Shown: positions 18,912-26,085 of the stretch, piece by piece
Position numbering within the stretch: position 1 is the stretch's first letter
Layout: each line of letters opens with the position of its first letter
NCBI RefSeq assembly: GCF_901212655.1
Contig: NZ_CAAKON010000044.1
Coordinates: 1-30,977, forward strand
Reading direction: 5' to 3'
DNA length: 30,977 bases
Source of the DNA: Olsenella uli
GTDB taxonomy: Bacteria > Actinomycetota > Coriobacteriia > Coriobacteriales > Atopobiaceae
Made by a program: the position numbers and the translations under genes
Notes under the pieces: generated by a model
Database searches by the model: none
What the model saw: only the letters and a program-made list of their open reading frames with translations
What the model was told of the DNA's origin: nothing

Positions 18912-18915
18912 CGAG

Positions 18916-20031
18916 ATGGCTGACAAGACTGCCACCGCCGCTGTCGCGCCCAAGCGCCGCGTGAGCAAGCAGCTGCGCAGTAACCTCGTCACGTACGGCA
19001 TCGTGCTGGCGTTCTTCGTGCTCATGACGGCCCTCCAGGCCGCGGGCGTGCTCACCAACTCGCTCGCCGGCCAGCTGATCCCGATCTGCGCCTACGTGTG
19101 CATGGCCGTGTCGCTCAACCTCGTCGTGGGCATCTCGGGCGAGCTGTCGCTGGGCCACGCCGGCTTCATGAGCGTCGGCGCGTTCTCGGGCATCGTGGCG
19201 TTCTCGCTCGTGGGCGGTATCGCCGGCAACGGGATGGTCGCCTATGTGCTCGCGCTCGTGGTCGCCGCGGCCATCGCGGCCATCGCCGGCTTCGTCGTGG
19301 GCGTGCCGGTCATGCGCCTGCACGGCGATTACCTCGCCATCGTGACGCTGGCCTTCGGCGAGATTATCAAGAACATCCTCAACAACCTCTATGTGGGCCT
19401 CGACAAGAGCGGCCTGCACTTCTCGATGACGTCGTCGCAGGACCTCGGTATGCAGAGTGGCGCGCTGCTCATCAACGGCCCGCAGGGCGCGGCCGGCATC
19501 TCCAAGATGTCGACCTTCCTTGTGGGCATCGTGCTCGTCATCGTGACGGTCACCGTGGTGCTCAACCTCATGCACAGCCGCAGCGGCCGCGCGATCATGG
19601 CCGTGCGCGACAACCGCATCGCCGCCGAGTCCGTGGGCATCAACGTCACGAAGTACCGCCTGATGGCGTTCGTCGTGGCTGCGGCGCTGGCCGGCGCGGC
19701 CGGCGCGTTCTACGCGATGGGCTACAGCTCGATCGTCCCGAAGAAGTTCGACTTCAACACCTCGATCCTCATCCTGGTGTTCGTGGTGCTTGGCGGCATG
19801 GGCAACATCCGCGGCTCAATCATCTCGGCCGCGGTGCTCACGGTGCTGCCGGAGTTGCTTCGTGCTATCGCAGACTGGCGCATGCTCATCTACGCCATCG
19901 TGCTGATTCTCGTCATGATCGTGTCCAACAACGCCACCCTGAAGCAGTTCTTCGCGGGCATCCTCTCAAGGTTCAAGAGGCCGGCGCGTGTGGCGGAGCC
20001 CGAGAAGGGGGGCGACGCGAATGGCCGCTAA
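18916..20031 (+). CDS. livM: Branched-chain amino acid ABC transporter permease
   Basis: A 371-residue LivM-type permease, the second membrane subunit. After a basic cytoplasmic N-terminus it has about ten hydrophobic segments. Recognisable family stretches are SLNLVVGISGELSLGHAGFMSVGAF, VMRLHGDYLAIVTLAFGEI and GRAIMAVRDNRIAAESVGINV, the loop that contacts the ATPases. The ATG at 18916 is followed by MADKTATAAVAPKRRV. Its last 11 bases overlap livG, which suggests translational coupling. Confidence 0.95.
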   Translation: MADKTATAAVAPKRRVSKQLRSNLVTYGIVLAFFVLMTALQAAGVLTNSLAGQLIPICAYVCMAVSLNLVVGISGELSLGHAGFMSVGAFSGIVAFSLVGGIAGNGMVAYVLALVVAAAIAAIAGFVVGVPVMRLHGDYLAIVTLAFGEIIKNILNNLYVGLDKSGLHFSMTSSQDLGMQSGALLINGPQGAAGISKMSTFLVGIVLVIVTVTVVLNLMHSRSGRAIMAVRDNRIAAESVGINVTKYRLMAFVVAAALAGAAGAFYAMGYSSIVPKKFDFNTSILILVFVVLGGMGNIRGSIISAAVLTVLPELLRAIADWRMLIYAIVLILVMIVSNNATLKQFFAGILSRFKRPARVAEPEKGGDANGR

Positions 20032-20905
20032 GTCCGCAGCTTCCGAGCGTCACGCCAAGGAGCGCCAGGAGCGCACCAAGATGGTGCCTTTGCCCAGCGA
20101 CTCCATCGTCCCCGAGCGGGACCTGGGCGAGCGTCCCGTTCTCGAGTGCCGTCACCTCGGTATCGACTTCGGCGGCCTGCACGCTGTGGAGGACTTCAAC
20201 TTCACCGTTGGCAAGACCGAGATCGCCGGCCTGATTGGCCCCAACGGCGCGGGCAAGACCACGGTCTTCAACCTGCTCACGAAGGTCTACCAGCCCACGC
20301 GCGGCTCCATCATGCTCGACGGCCACGACATGGCCGGCCTCGACATCGCCGGGGCGTCCAAGCTGGGCATCGCGCGCACGTTCCAGAACATCCGCCTTTT
20401 CTCCTCGCTCTCCGTGGAGGACAACGTCAAGATTGGCCTGCACAACCAGGTCAAGGAGGGCATGTGGAGCTCCGTGTTCCGCCTGCCTGCCTACTGGAGC
20501 GCCGAGAAGCAGATGCACGAGCGCGCCCTCGAGCTGCTCGACTTCTTTGACATGAGCGTCTATGCCAATCACGTCGCGGGCTCCCTGCCCTACGGCGCCC
20601 AGCGCAGGCTCGAGATCGTGCGCGCGCTCGCCACGAACCCGAAGCTGATCCTGCTCGACGAGCCCGCCGCCGGCATGAACCCGTCCGAGACGGCCGAGCT
20701 TATGGACAACATCCGTCGCATCCGTGACGAGTTCAAGATCGCCGTCATGCTCATCGAGCACGACATGGACCTCGTCATGGGCATCTGCGAAGGCATCGCG
20801 GTGCTCAACTACGGCAAGATCATCGCCAAGGGCACGCCCGAGGAGATCCAGAGCAACCCCCAGGTCATCGAGGCGTACCTGGGTAAGCAGGACGAGGAGG
20901 CCTAG
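20021..20905 (+). CDS. livG: Branched-chain amino acid ABC transporter ATPase
   Basis: A 294-residue LivG-type ATPase. Walker A GPNGAGKTT lies near residues 74-82, and the typical LivG segment ARTFQNIRLF follows. The signature LPYGAQRRLEI is the usual LivG variant of LSGGQ, Walker B is LILLDEPAAGMNP, and the H-loop is LIEHDMDLVM. A charged extension of about 40 residues precedes the ATPase domain. The ATG at 20021 has GAAGGGGGG upstream; a start at the methionine of residue 21 is the alternative. It lies inside the liv operon, two bases before livF. Confidence 0.95.
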   Translation: MAAKSAASERHAKERQERTKMVPLPSDSIVPERDLGERPVLECRHLGIDFGGLHAVEDFNFTVGKTEIAGLIGPNGAGKTTVFNLLTKVYQPTRGSIMLDGHDMAGLDIAGASKLGIARTFQNIRLFSSLSVEDNVKIGLHNQVKEGMWSSVFRLPAYWSAEKQMHERALELLDFFDMSVYANHVAGSLPYGAQRRLEIVRALATNPKLILLDEPAAGMNPSETAELMDNIRRIRDEFKIAVMLIEHDMDLVMGICEGIAVLNYGKIIAKGTPEEIQSNPQVIEAYLGKQDEEA

Positions 20906-20907
20906 GC

Positions 20908-21618
20908 ATGAGCATTCTTCACGTTGAGGACCTCAACGTCTACTACGGCTCCATCCACGCGGTGAAGGGCATCTCCTTCGACGTGGAGGAGGGCGAGATC
21001 GTGACGCTGATCGGTGCGAACGGCGCCGGCAAGTCCACGACGCTCAACACCGTGGGCGGCCTCTTGAAGCCGCGCGAGGGCAAGGTGGAGTTCGAGGGCG
21101 AGAGCCTGCTGGGCATCGCGCCCCACACAATCGTGCGCAAGGGCATCGCGCTCTGCCCGGAGGGCCGACGCGTCTTCTTGCAGATGAGCGTCCGCGAGAA
21201 CCTCGAGATGGGCGCCTTCACGCGCAAGGACCCCGCCGAGATCGCCCAGAGCCTGGAGGACGTCTTCATGCGCTTCCCGCGCCTGAAGGAGCGCGAGAAC
21301 CAGGTGGCCGGCACCCTCTCTGGCGGCGAGCAGCAGATGCTGGCCATGGGCCGCGCTATGATGAGCAAGCCCCGCCTGCTCATGCTCGACGAGCCGTCCA
21401 TGGGCCTGGCACCGATTCTGGTGCAGGAGATCTTCGACATCATCCAGAGCCTGCACGACGCCGGCACCACGGTGCTGCTTGTGGAGCAGAACGCGCGCAT
21501 GGCCCTTTCCGTTGCCGACCGCGCCTACGTGCTCGAGACGGGCACCGTCTCGATGAGCGGCAAGGCGAGCGACCTCGCGAGTGACGAACGCGTCAAGCAG
21601 GCCTACCTCGGCGGCTGA
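20908..21618 (+). CDS. livF: Branched-chain amino acid ABC transporter ATPase
   Basis: A 236-residue LivF-type ATPase, the second ATP-hydrolysing subunit. Walker A GANGAGKST lies near residues 36-44, then CPEGRRVFLQMSVRENLEMG. The signature LSGGEQQMLAMGRAMM, Walker B LLMLDEPSMGLAP and switch LLVEQNARMAL follow in order. Length is normal for LivF. It is the last gene of the operon and is followed by a repeat and a strong terminator. Confidence 0.96.
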   Translation: MSILHVEDLNVYYGSIHAVKGISFDVEEGEIVTLIGANGAGKSTTLNTVGGLLKPREGKVEFEGESLLGIAPHTIVRKGIALCPEGRRVFLQMSVRENLEMGAFTRKDPAEIAQSLEDVFMRFPRLKERENQVAGTLSGGEQQMLAMGRAMMSKPRLLMLDEPSMGLAPILVQEIFDIIQSLHDAGTTVLLVEQNARMALSVADRAYVLETGTVSMSGKASDLASDERVKQAYLGG

Positions 21619-21633
21619 CGCCCCTCTCCCTCG

Positions 21634-21697
21634 ATGAGTCACGGCACCTCCCGGCTGCCAGCTACTTTGACTCATTTTCCAAACAGGCTGTTATCAA
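21634..21697 (+). repeat. Structured repeat, copy 1
   Basis: The element starts with ATGAGTCA (21634-21641) and contains GGCTGCCAGC, TGACTCAT (21668-21675) and ends TTATCAA. ATGAGTCA and TGACTCAT are inverted to each other and start exactly 34 bases apart in all three copies. The last 44 bases (21654-21697) are identical to copy 2. TTGACT at 21667 resembles a -35 box with TATCAA 19 bp further on. Confidence 0.9.
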
Positions 21698-21698
21698 C

Positions 21699-21745
21699 CG
21701 GCAGCCCTGACCCGTCTGTTGATGGGCCAGGGCTGCCGTCTTTCT
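21699..21745 (+). terminator. Intrinsic terminator of the liv operon
   Basis: CGGCAGCCCTG (21699-21709) pairs perfectly with CAGGGCTGCCG (21728-21738), followed by TCTTTCT. It directly follows repeat copy 1, two bases after its end. Confidence 0.8.
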
Positions 21746-21805
21746 GGGTCCCCATTGGGTCCTTCCGCGGGCCAGTGATCCCGGGTTCGCGGGCTAGTCG
21801 GCATC

Positions 21806-21869
21806 GTGAGTCAGTGTCGCTCGGCGCTGCCAGCTACTTTGACTCATTTTCCAAACAGGCTGTTATCAA
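21806..21869 (+). repeat. Structured repeat, copy 2
   Basis: It has the same design as copy 1: GTGAGTCA (21806-21813), GCTGCCAGC, TGACTCAT (21840-21847) and TTATCAA at the end. Bases 21826-21869 match copy 1 exactly, while the first part (21814-21825) differs, so conservation is uneven along the element. Confidence 0.9.
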
Positions 21870-21878
21870 GTGGCCGTC

Positions 21879-21904
21879 GGCCCGGTTGAGGGCCTCGTCT
21901 TTTC
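21879..21904 (+). terminator. Hairpin with T-rich tail after repeat copy 2
   Basis: GGCCC (21879-21883) pairs with GGGCC (21890-21894), followed by TCGTCTTTTC. The stem is short but the tail resembles a terminator. Its position just after the repeat parallels copy 1. Confidence 0.45.
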
Positions 21905-22057
21905 GACTTCCGCCAAGCGGGCCGCGAGCCTCATGGGGCTTCGCTGCCCGCTTTCGTTCGGAGACCCATGGGTACCGTTGGCCCAAGATTGCTTACCTCC
22001 ACGAAGCTCCGGGCGTAGGTTGGTGCTAGGGAATACGCACGAGGTGAGGGGGACACC

Positions 22058-22513
22058 ATGGAGGCCAACGCGCGCGTTGTCACGTTCCGCGAGGCTGCAG
22101 GCGAGCTTCTTGAGGATATGCCCAAGGCTGACGAGGCCCGACTCGAGCGCCGTCTGGGTACGCTTTCCGCCTCTCAGTTCGACGATCTCTGCGTCTCCTT
22201 CCGCAAGGCGGAGGTGCTTGAGGGCATGATGGGCTACCTGCGCCGCATGTTCGTGAACCTTGCCTGCGGTGGGATTCTGCTGTGGAGCGCCGAGCGGCTC
22301 AGCGCCCGCTGGATCGTGGTGCTCATGATTGTGGGCGCTGCCCTAATCCTCACGTCCATCTGCCTTGACGTGCTTTCGTACATGCGTCTCGAGCGCCGTT
22401 GCGAGCAGGGGCTCGGCTTGAAGGTGAGAGACGTCATCTTCCAGGGAAGTGAGCCCATGAGTGCGGTGGAGGAGTTCTGCCGCTCCCTCGGCACGCCCGA
22501 TTCCGTGGCATAG
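22058..22513 (+). CDS. Hypothetical protein with two membrane segments
   Basis: A 151-residue protein I do not recognise. Residues 1-60 are charged and probably cytoplasmic (FREAAGELLEDMPKADEARLERRLG). Two hydrophobic stretches lie near residues 66-77 (VNLACGGILLWS) and 86-108 (IVVLMIVGAALILTSICLDVL), likely a membrane hairpin with a short basic loop between them. The last 40 residues are polar (VRDVIFQGSEPMSAVEEFCRSLG). The ATG at 22058 has GAGGTGAGGGGG upstream. It is a single gene with its own terminator, enclosed between repeat copies 2 and 3. No enzyme motif is visible. Codon use looks like the neighbours, so it is probably a real gene. Confidence 0.7.
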   Translation: MEANARVVTFREAAGELLEDMPKADEARLERRLGTLSASQFDDLCVSFRKAEVLEGMMGYLRRMFVNLACGGILLWSAERLSARWIVVLMIVGAALILTSICLDVLSYMRLERRCEQGLGLKVRDVIFQGSEPMSAVEEFCRSLGTPDSVA

Positions 22514-22538
22514 CCTCGCTCAACCACTTGCCCTCCCG

Positions 22539-22573
22539 GGCCCGCGGTGCCATCTGGTGCCGCGGGCCTTTTT
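22539..22573 (+). terminator. Intrinsic terminator after the two-TM gene
   Basis: GGCCCGCGG (22539-22547) pairs perfectly with CCGCGGGCC (22560-22568), and TTTTT follows. Textbook form. Confidence 0.9.
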
Positions 22574-22698
22574 GTATCGGGCCCTGGGGCGGACCCCGTC
22601 GGGTCACTGGGATTGGCGTGTGCCCTTTTAACCGCCGCTGTAGGGTCCCGGCGCCTCACGAGGGGGCAAAGCAGACGATGGCCGAAGTTCACGGCAGG

Positions 22699-22761
22699 TG
22701 ATAACGGCTTTTCAGGAAAATGAGTCAAATTGGCTGGCAGCCGCGACGCGGGGTGACTCAT
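22699..22761 (-). repeat. Structured repeat, copy 3 (inverted)
   Basis: This is the same element on the opposite strand: TGATAAC (22699-22705), ATGAGTCA (22720-22727), GGCTGGCAGCC and TGACTCAT (22754-22761), again with 34 bases between the two heptamer-containing arms. It is more diverged from copies 1 and 2 in the six bases after TTTTCC. It lies just upstream of the his operon control region. Confidence 0.85.
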
Positions 22762-22792
22762 TTGGGTGGCGGCGGGTGGCGGAGCGTTTGGT

Positions 22793-22816
22793 GACACTTT
22801 ACTTTGCTAAAGTGTC
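22793..22816. promoter_or_regulatory. Palindrome 1 upstream of hisZG, likely operator
   Basis: GACACTTTA (22793-22801) and TAAAGTGTC (22808-22816) form a perfect 9-bp inverted repeat around CTTTGC. The AT-rich palindrome stands out in GC-rich DNA and shares the core CTAAAGTGTC with palindrome 2. TTGCTA (22804-22809) inside it could be a -35 box with TACTTT (22828-22833) as -10. Repressor binding, possibly by a histidine-responsive TrpR-like regulator, is inferred. Confidence 0.6.
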
Positions 22817-22828
22817 GGGGTTCCGCGT

Positions 22829-22846
22829 ACTTTAGTGTGCTAAAGT
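22829..22846. promoter_or_regulatory. Palindrome 2 upstream of hisZG, likely operator
   Basis: ACTTTAG (22829-22835) and CTAAAGT (22840-22846) form a perfect 7-bp inverted repeat around TGTG. Its centre is about 33 bases from that of palindrome 1, roughly three helical turns, so two repressor dimers could bind the same face of the DNA. It lies about 73 bases upstream of the hisZG start. Confidence 0.6.
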
Positions 22847-22918
22847 GTCTCACGAAACCAAGAGGAAACGGACGGATGGTAGCGTTCAGTCCGCAAACGT
22901 TGGCGAGGGGGATCACGC

Positions 22919-24586
22919 GTGATCTACGGAACACCGAGGGGCTTTCGAGACATCCTGCCGGAAGAGGCCGAAGCCCGAGAGAAGATCAAGTCGACGGTTC
23001 GCGAGCGCTTCTCCGCGCACGGCTACCGTCCCGTCGAGACACCGCTGCTCGAGGACCGTGCCGTCCTCGAGCGCTCCGGTCGCATCAAGGGCTCGCCCTT
23101 CCAGCTGTTCGACTCGGACGATCGGCTGCTGATGCTACGCCCGGACCTCACGCTGCCCATCGCCCGCATGACGGCCAAGCGCTACGGCATGGGCGAGATG
23201 CCCGTGCGCCTGCGCTACGAGGCGCCCGTCGTGCGCGAGCAGGCCTCCCTGCGCGGCCAGCCCCGTCAGTTCACTCAGCTGGGCGTGGAGCTTATCGGTG
23301 GCCAGGACGTCTCGGGCGAGGTCGAGGTGCTGTCCTTGCTCGGCGAGGTGCTGAGCGCGCTGGGCGTGGAGGGCTGGCGGATCGTCTGCGGCTCCGTGCG
23401 GCCGCTCGTGGCCCTGCTCGACGCCGTGAGCCCCTCGGACGAGTTCCGCGACGAGGTGCTTGGCTACGTCCACAGCTCCGACCTCGTGTCGCTCGACGAG
23501 GCCGTGGCCGCGGCGGGGCTGCCCGCGCCGGCGGCCCGGGCGCTCACGCGCCTGCCGCGCGTGCACGGTGACGCCTCCGCCGTCGACGAGATCGACGAGC
23601 TGCTCGAGGGCGCCTGCGTTCCGGCCGACCGCCGCGGCACGGCAGAGCTGCGCTCGCTCGTGGAGGGCCTCGCCGTCCGTCCCGGCGCGCCTGCGCTCTC
23701 GTTCGACTTCAGCATCATCAACAGCTTCGACTACTACACGGGCATCGTCTTCAAGGCCTACGTGGACGGCGTGGCCGCGAGCCTGGGCTCCGGCGGCCGC
23801 TATGACGCGGTGCTCGCCAACCTGGGCTTGCCGGGCGTTGCTGCCTGCGGCTTTGCCCTCTCGCTCGAGCGGCTCCAGGAGGTGCTGGGGGAGCGTGGCC
23901 AGGGTACGAGCGGCATTGCCACGCCGGGTGTCAACATCAAGGGTCGCCCCCTGCGCATCGCAGTTCCCAAGGGCTCGCTCTTCAAGCCCACGCTGGCCCT
24001 GCTCGAGCGCGCGGGGCTTCCGGTCGATGGCCTCGCGGACTACGGCCGCAAGCTCATCATCCGCGACGGCGACTACGAGTACGTGATCGTGCGCGCCACG
24101 GACGCGCCGGCCTTCGTGGGCCACGGCGGCGCCGACTGCGGCATCTGCGGCCGAGACTCGCTCGTTGAGGCCAACCTCGACCTGCTGCAGGTGACGGACC
24201 TGGGCTACGGCGTCTGCCGCATGATCGTGGCCGAGCCCGCCGCGCGCGCCGGCGAGGCCGAGCGCGCCTACGCCTGGAGGGGCACGATGCGCGTGGCAAC
24301 CAAGTACCCGCGCATCACGCAGCTCTACTATGACCGCATTGGCCAGCAGGTCGACATCCTCGCCCTGCACGGAAACATAGAGCTGGGGCCCATCGTGGGC
24401 ATGACGGACCGCATCGTGGACATCACGCAGACGGGCACCACGCTCGCTGAGAACGATCTCCAGATCGTCGACGACGTGATGCCCATCTCGGCCCGCTTCT
24501 TCGCGGGTCCGGCCGCCTATCGCTCGGACGCCCGCATTCGGGACCTCGCCGACCGCCTCGCCGCGGCCGCCCAGAAGGAGGAGTAA
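22919..24586 (+). CDS. hisZG: Fused HisZ-HisG ATP phosphoribosyltransferase
   Basis: A 555-residue fusion catalysing the first step of histidine synthesis (ATP + PRPP to phosphoribosyl-ATP). Residues 1 to about 330 are HisZ, the class II HisRS-like regulatory subunit: MIYGTPRGFRDILPEEAEAREKI, then LMLRPDLTLPIARM, LRYEAPVVREQASLRGQPRQFTQLGVELIG, and YYTGIVFKAYVDG with SGGRYD. Residues about 342-555 are a short-form HisG: LRIAVPKGSLFKPTLALLERAG, then GICGRDSLVE, and the PRPP site DITQTGTTLAENDL. No ACT-like domain follows, as expected for the short form. HisZ and HisG are usually separate genes; here one uninterrupted frame covers both. The start is GTG at 22919 behind GAGGGGG. hisD begins two bases after the stop. 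Confidence 0.95.
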   Translation: MIYGTPRGFRDILPEEAEAREKIKSTVRERFSAHGYRPVETPLLEDRAVLERSGRIKGSPFQLFDSDDRLLMLRPDLTLPIARMTAKRYGMGEMPVRLRYEAPVVREQASLRGQPRQFTQLGVELIGGQDVSGEVEVLSLLGEVLSALGVEGWRIVCGSVRPLVALLDAVSPSDEFRDEVLGYVHSSDLVSLDEAVAAAGLPAPAARALTRLPRVHGDASAVDEIDELLEGACVPADRRGTAELRSLVEGLAVRPGAPALSFDFSIINSFDYYTGIVFKAYVDGVAASLGSGGRYDAVLANLGLPGVAACGFALSLERLQEVLGERGQGTSGIATPGVNIKGRPLRIAVPKGSLFKPTLALLERAGLPVDGLADYGRKLIIRDGDYEYVIVRATDAPAFVGHGGADCGICGRDSLVEANLDLLQVTDLGYGVCRMIVAEPAARAGEAERAYAWRGTMRVATKYPRITQLYYDRIGQQVDILALHGNIELGPIVGMTDRIVDITQTGTTLAENDLQIVDDVMPISARFFAGPAAYRSDARIRDLADRLAAAAQKEE

Positions 24587-24588
24587 CC

Positions 24589-25986
24589 ATGATTCACGTT
24601 GATCTTACCGGGGGCCGTGCCCTCACCAACGACGACATCAAGCGCTCGGGTGCCCTCCCGCGCGAGGTGATGGAGGCCGCGGAGGCCATCGTCGACGACG
24701 TCCGCGCCAACGGTGACGCGGCGGTGCGCGCCTACTGCGAGAAGTTCGACGGCTCGTGCCCGGACACCTTCCGCGTGCCCGACGAGCTGATCGAGAAGGC
24801 TCCCTCCATGGTGGACCCCGAGTTTCTCGAGGGCCTCGAGCTGGCGCACCGCCAGATCCGCGAGTTCCACGAGCGCGAGGTGCAGCAGTCCATGTTCACC
24901 ACACGCGCCGACGGCACCATCCTCGGCGTCAAGGTCACGCCGCTGCCGAGCGTGGGCCTCTACGTGCCGGGCGGCCGCGCCCAGTACCCCTCCACGGTGC
25001 TCATGAACGCCGTGCCCGCCAAGGTGGCCGGCGTGCGCCGCATCGCGATGGTGACGCCGCCCCAGCGCGACGGTTCGCTCTCTGCCTACACCCTCTGCGC
25101 GGCCAAGATCGCCGGTGTGGACGAGGTCTACGCCGTGGGCGGCGCGCAGGCCGTGGGCGCGCTCGCGTACGGCACCGAGTCAATCCCGCGCGTGGCCAAG
25201 ATCACCGGTCCGGGCAATGCCTATGTGGCGGCCGCCAAGCGCTACGTCATGGGCGACGTGGGCATTGACATGGTGGCCGGGCCCTCCGAGGTCTGCGTGC
25301 TTGCCGATGCCACGGCAGACCCCGTGGTTGTGGCGGCCGACCTCATGGCCCAGGCGGAGCACGACCCCATGGCCACCTGCTACCTGGTCACCGACGCGCC
25401 GGAGCTTCCCGCCGCGGTGGAGGACGCCGCGGAACGCCTCGTGGTGCAGAGCCCGCGCGAGGACATCACGCGCCGGAGCCTCGAGCACGGCGTGATCGTG
25501 GCCTGTGACACGCTGGCAGACGCCGTGGCCGCCGTGAACGTGGTGGCGCCCGAGCACCTCGAGCTCCACTGCGCTGACGCCATGAGCCTGCTGGGCTCGA
25601 TTGAGAACGCCGGCGCCATCTTCGTGGGGCCGTGGAGCTCCGAGCCGCTGGGGGATTACGTGGCCGGTCCCAACCACACGCTGCCCACGGGTGGCACGGC
25701 GGCCTTCTCCAACCCGCTGGGCGTCTACGACTTCGTGAAGCGCTCCAGCGTGATTAGCTACACGCCGGCCGGCCTCGCCACGGACGGCCCCGCCGTTCAG
25801 GCGCTCGCGCAGTCCGAGGGACTCTGGGCGCATGCGCTCTCCGTGGGCCTGCGCCGCAGGCTCGTGGAGGCGGGCCAGGACGGCTTCCCCGATGCCGTGG
25901 CCGCCTGCGAGGGCGCCATGCGCGCTGCCTGGCCGCGCGACCTCGCCGCTCCCGGCGTGCCGTATCTGCCCGGCTACGCCAAGTGA
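24589..25986 (+). CDS. hisD: Histidinol dehydrogenase
   Basis: A 465-residue zinc enzyme that oxidises histidinol to histidine with two NAD+, the last two steps of the pathway. Clear motifs are SVGLYVPGGRAQYPSTVLMN, the family signature KITGPGNAYVAAAKRYVMGDVGIDMVAGPSEV, then DLMAQAEHDP, whose Gln and His bind zinc, and VVAPEHLELH. GPNHTLPTGGTAAFSNPLGV near the end is also typical. It has normal gene spacing with hisZG. The tail of about 30 residues is slightly longer than usual. Confidence 0.97.
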   Translation: MIHVDLTGGRALTNDDIKRSGALPREVMEAAEAIVDDVRANGDAAVRAYCEKFDGSCPDTFRVPDELIEKAPSMVDPEFLEGLELAHRQIREFHEREVQQSMFTTRADGTILGVKVTPLPSVGLYVPGGRAQYPSTVLMNAVPAKVAGVRRIAMVTPPQRDGSLSAYTLCAAKIAGVDEVYAVGGAQAVGALAYGTESIPRVAKITGPGNAYVAAAKRYVMGDVGIDMVAGPSEVCVLADATADPVVVAADLMAQAEHDPMATCYLVTDAPELPAAVEDAAERLVVQSPREDITRRSLEHGVIVACDTLADAVAAVNVVAPEHLELHCADAMSLLGSIENAGAIFVGPWSSEPLGDYVAGPNHTLPTGGTAAFSNPLGVYDFVKRSSVISYTPAGLATDGPAVQALAQSEGLWAHALSVGLRRRLVEAGQDGFPDAVAACEGAMRAAWPRDLAAPGVPYLPGYAK

Positions 25987-25992
25987 TGCGCC

Positions 25993-26048
25993 ATTGGGGA
26001 CAGCCCCTTTTGCAAGCATTCTGAAAAGAGGGATGGCCTGCCCCCAAT
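25993..26048. repeat. REP-like imperfect hairpin between hisD and hisC
   Basis: ATTGGGG (25993-25999) pairs with CCCCAAT (26042-26048), CAG with CTG, and CCCCTTTT (26004-26011) with AAAAGAGGG (26024-26032, one bulge) around a 12-base loop. The GGGGACAG end resembles REP-type palindromes moved by RAYT (IS200/IS605-like TnpA) enzymes. Only one copy is in this window, so repeat status is inferred. Confidence 0.5.
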
Positions 26049-26085
26049 TCCGCGTCAATCCCACAGGTAAGAAAGGAGCCGGCCG

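Noticed and set aside
21634..22029. 131-residue open frame through repeat copies 1 and 2
   Set aside because: It consists mainly of repeats and terminators, and the identical blocks give repeated low-quality peptide without a family match.
22800..22918. T-box or histidine leader peptide before hisZG
   Set aside because: The spacer is too short for a T-box, and no run of histidine codons in a small frame is seen.
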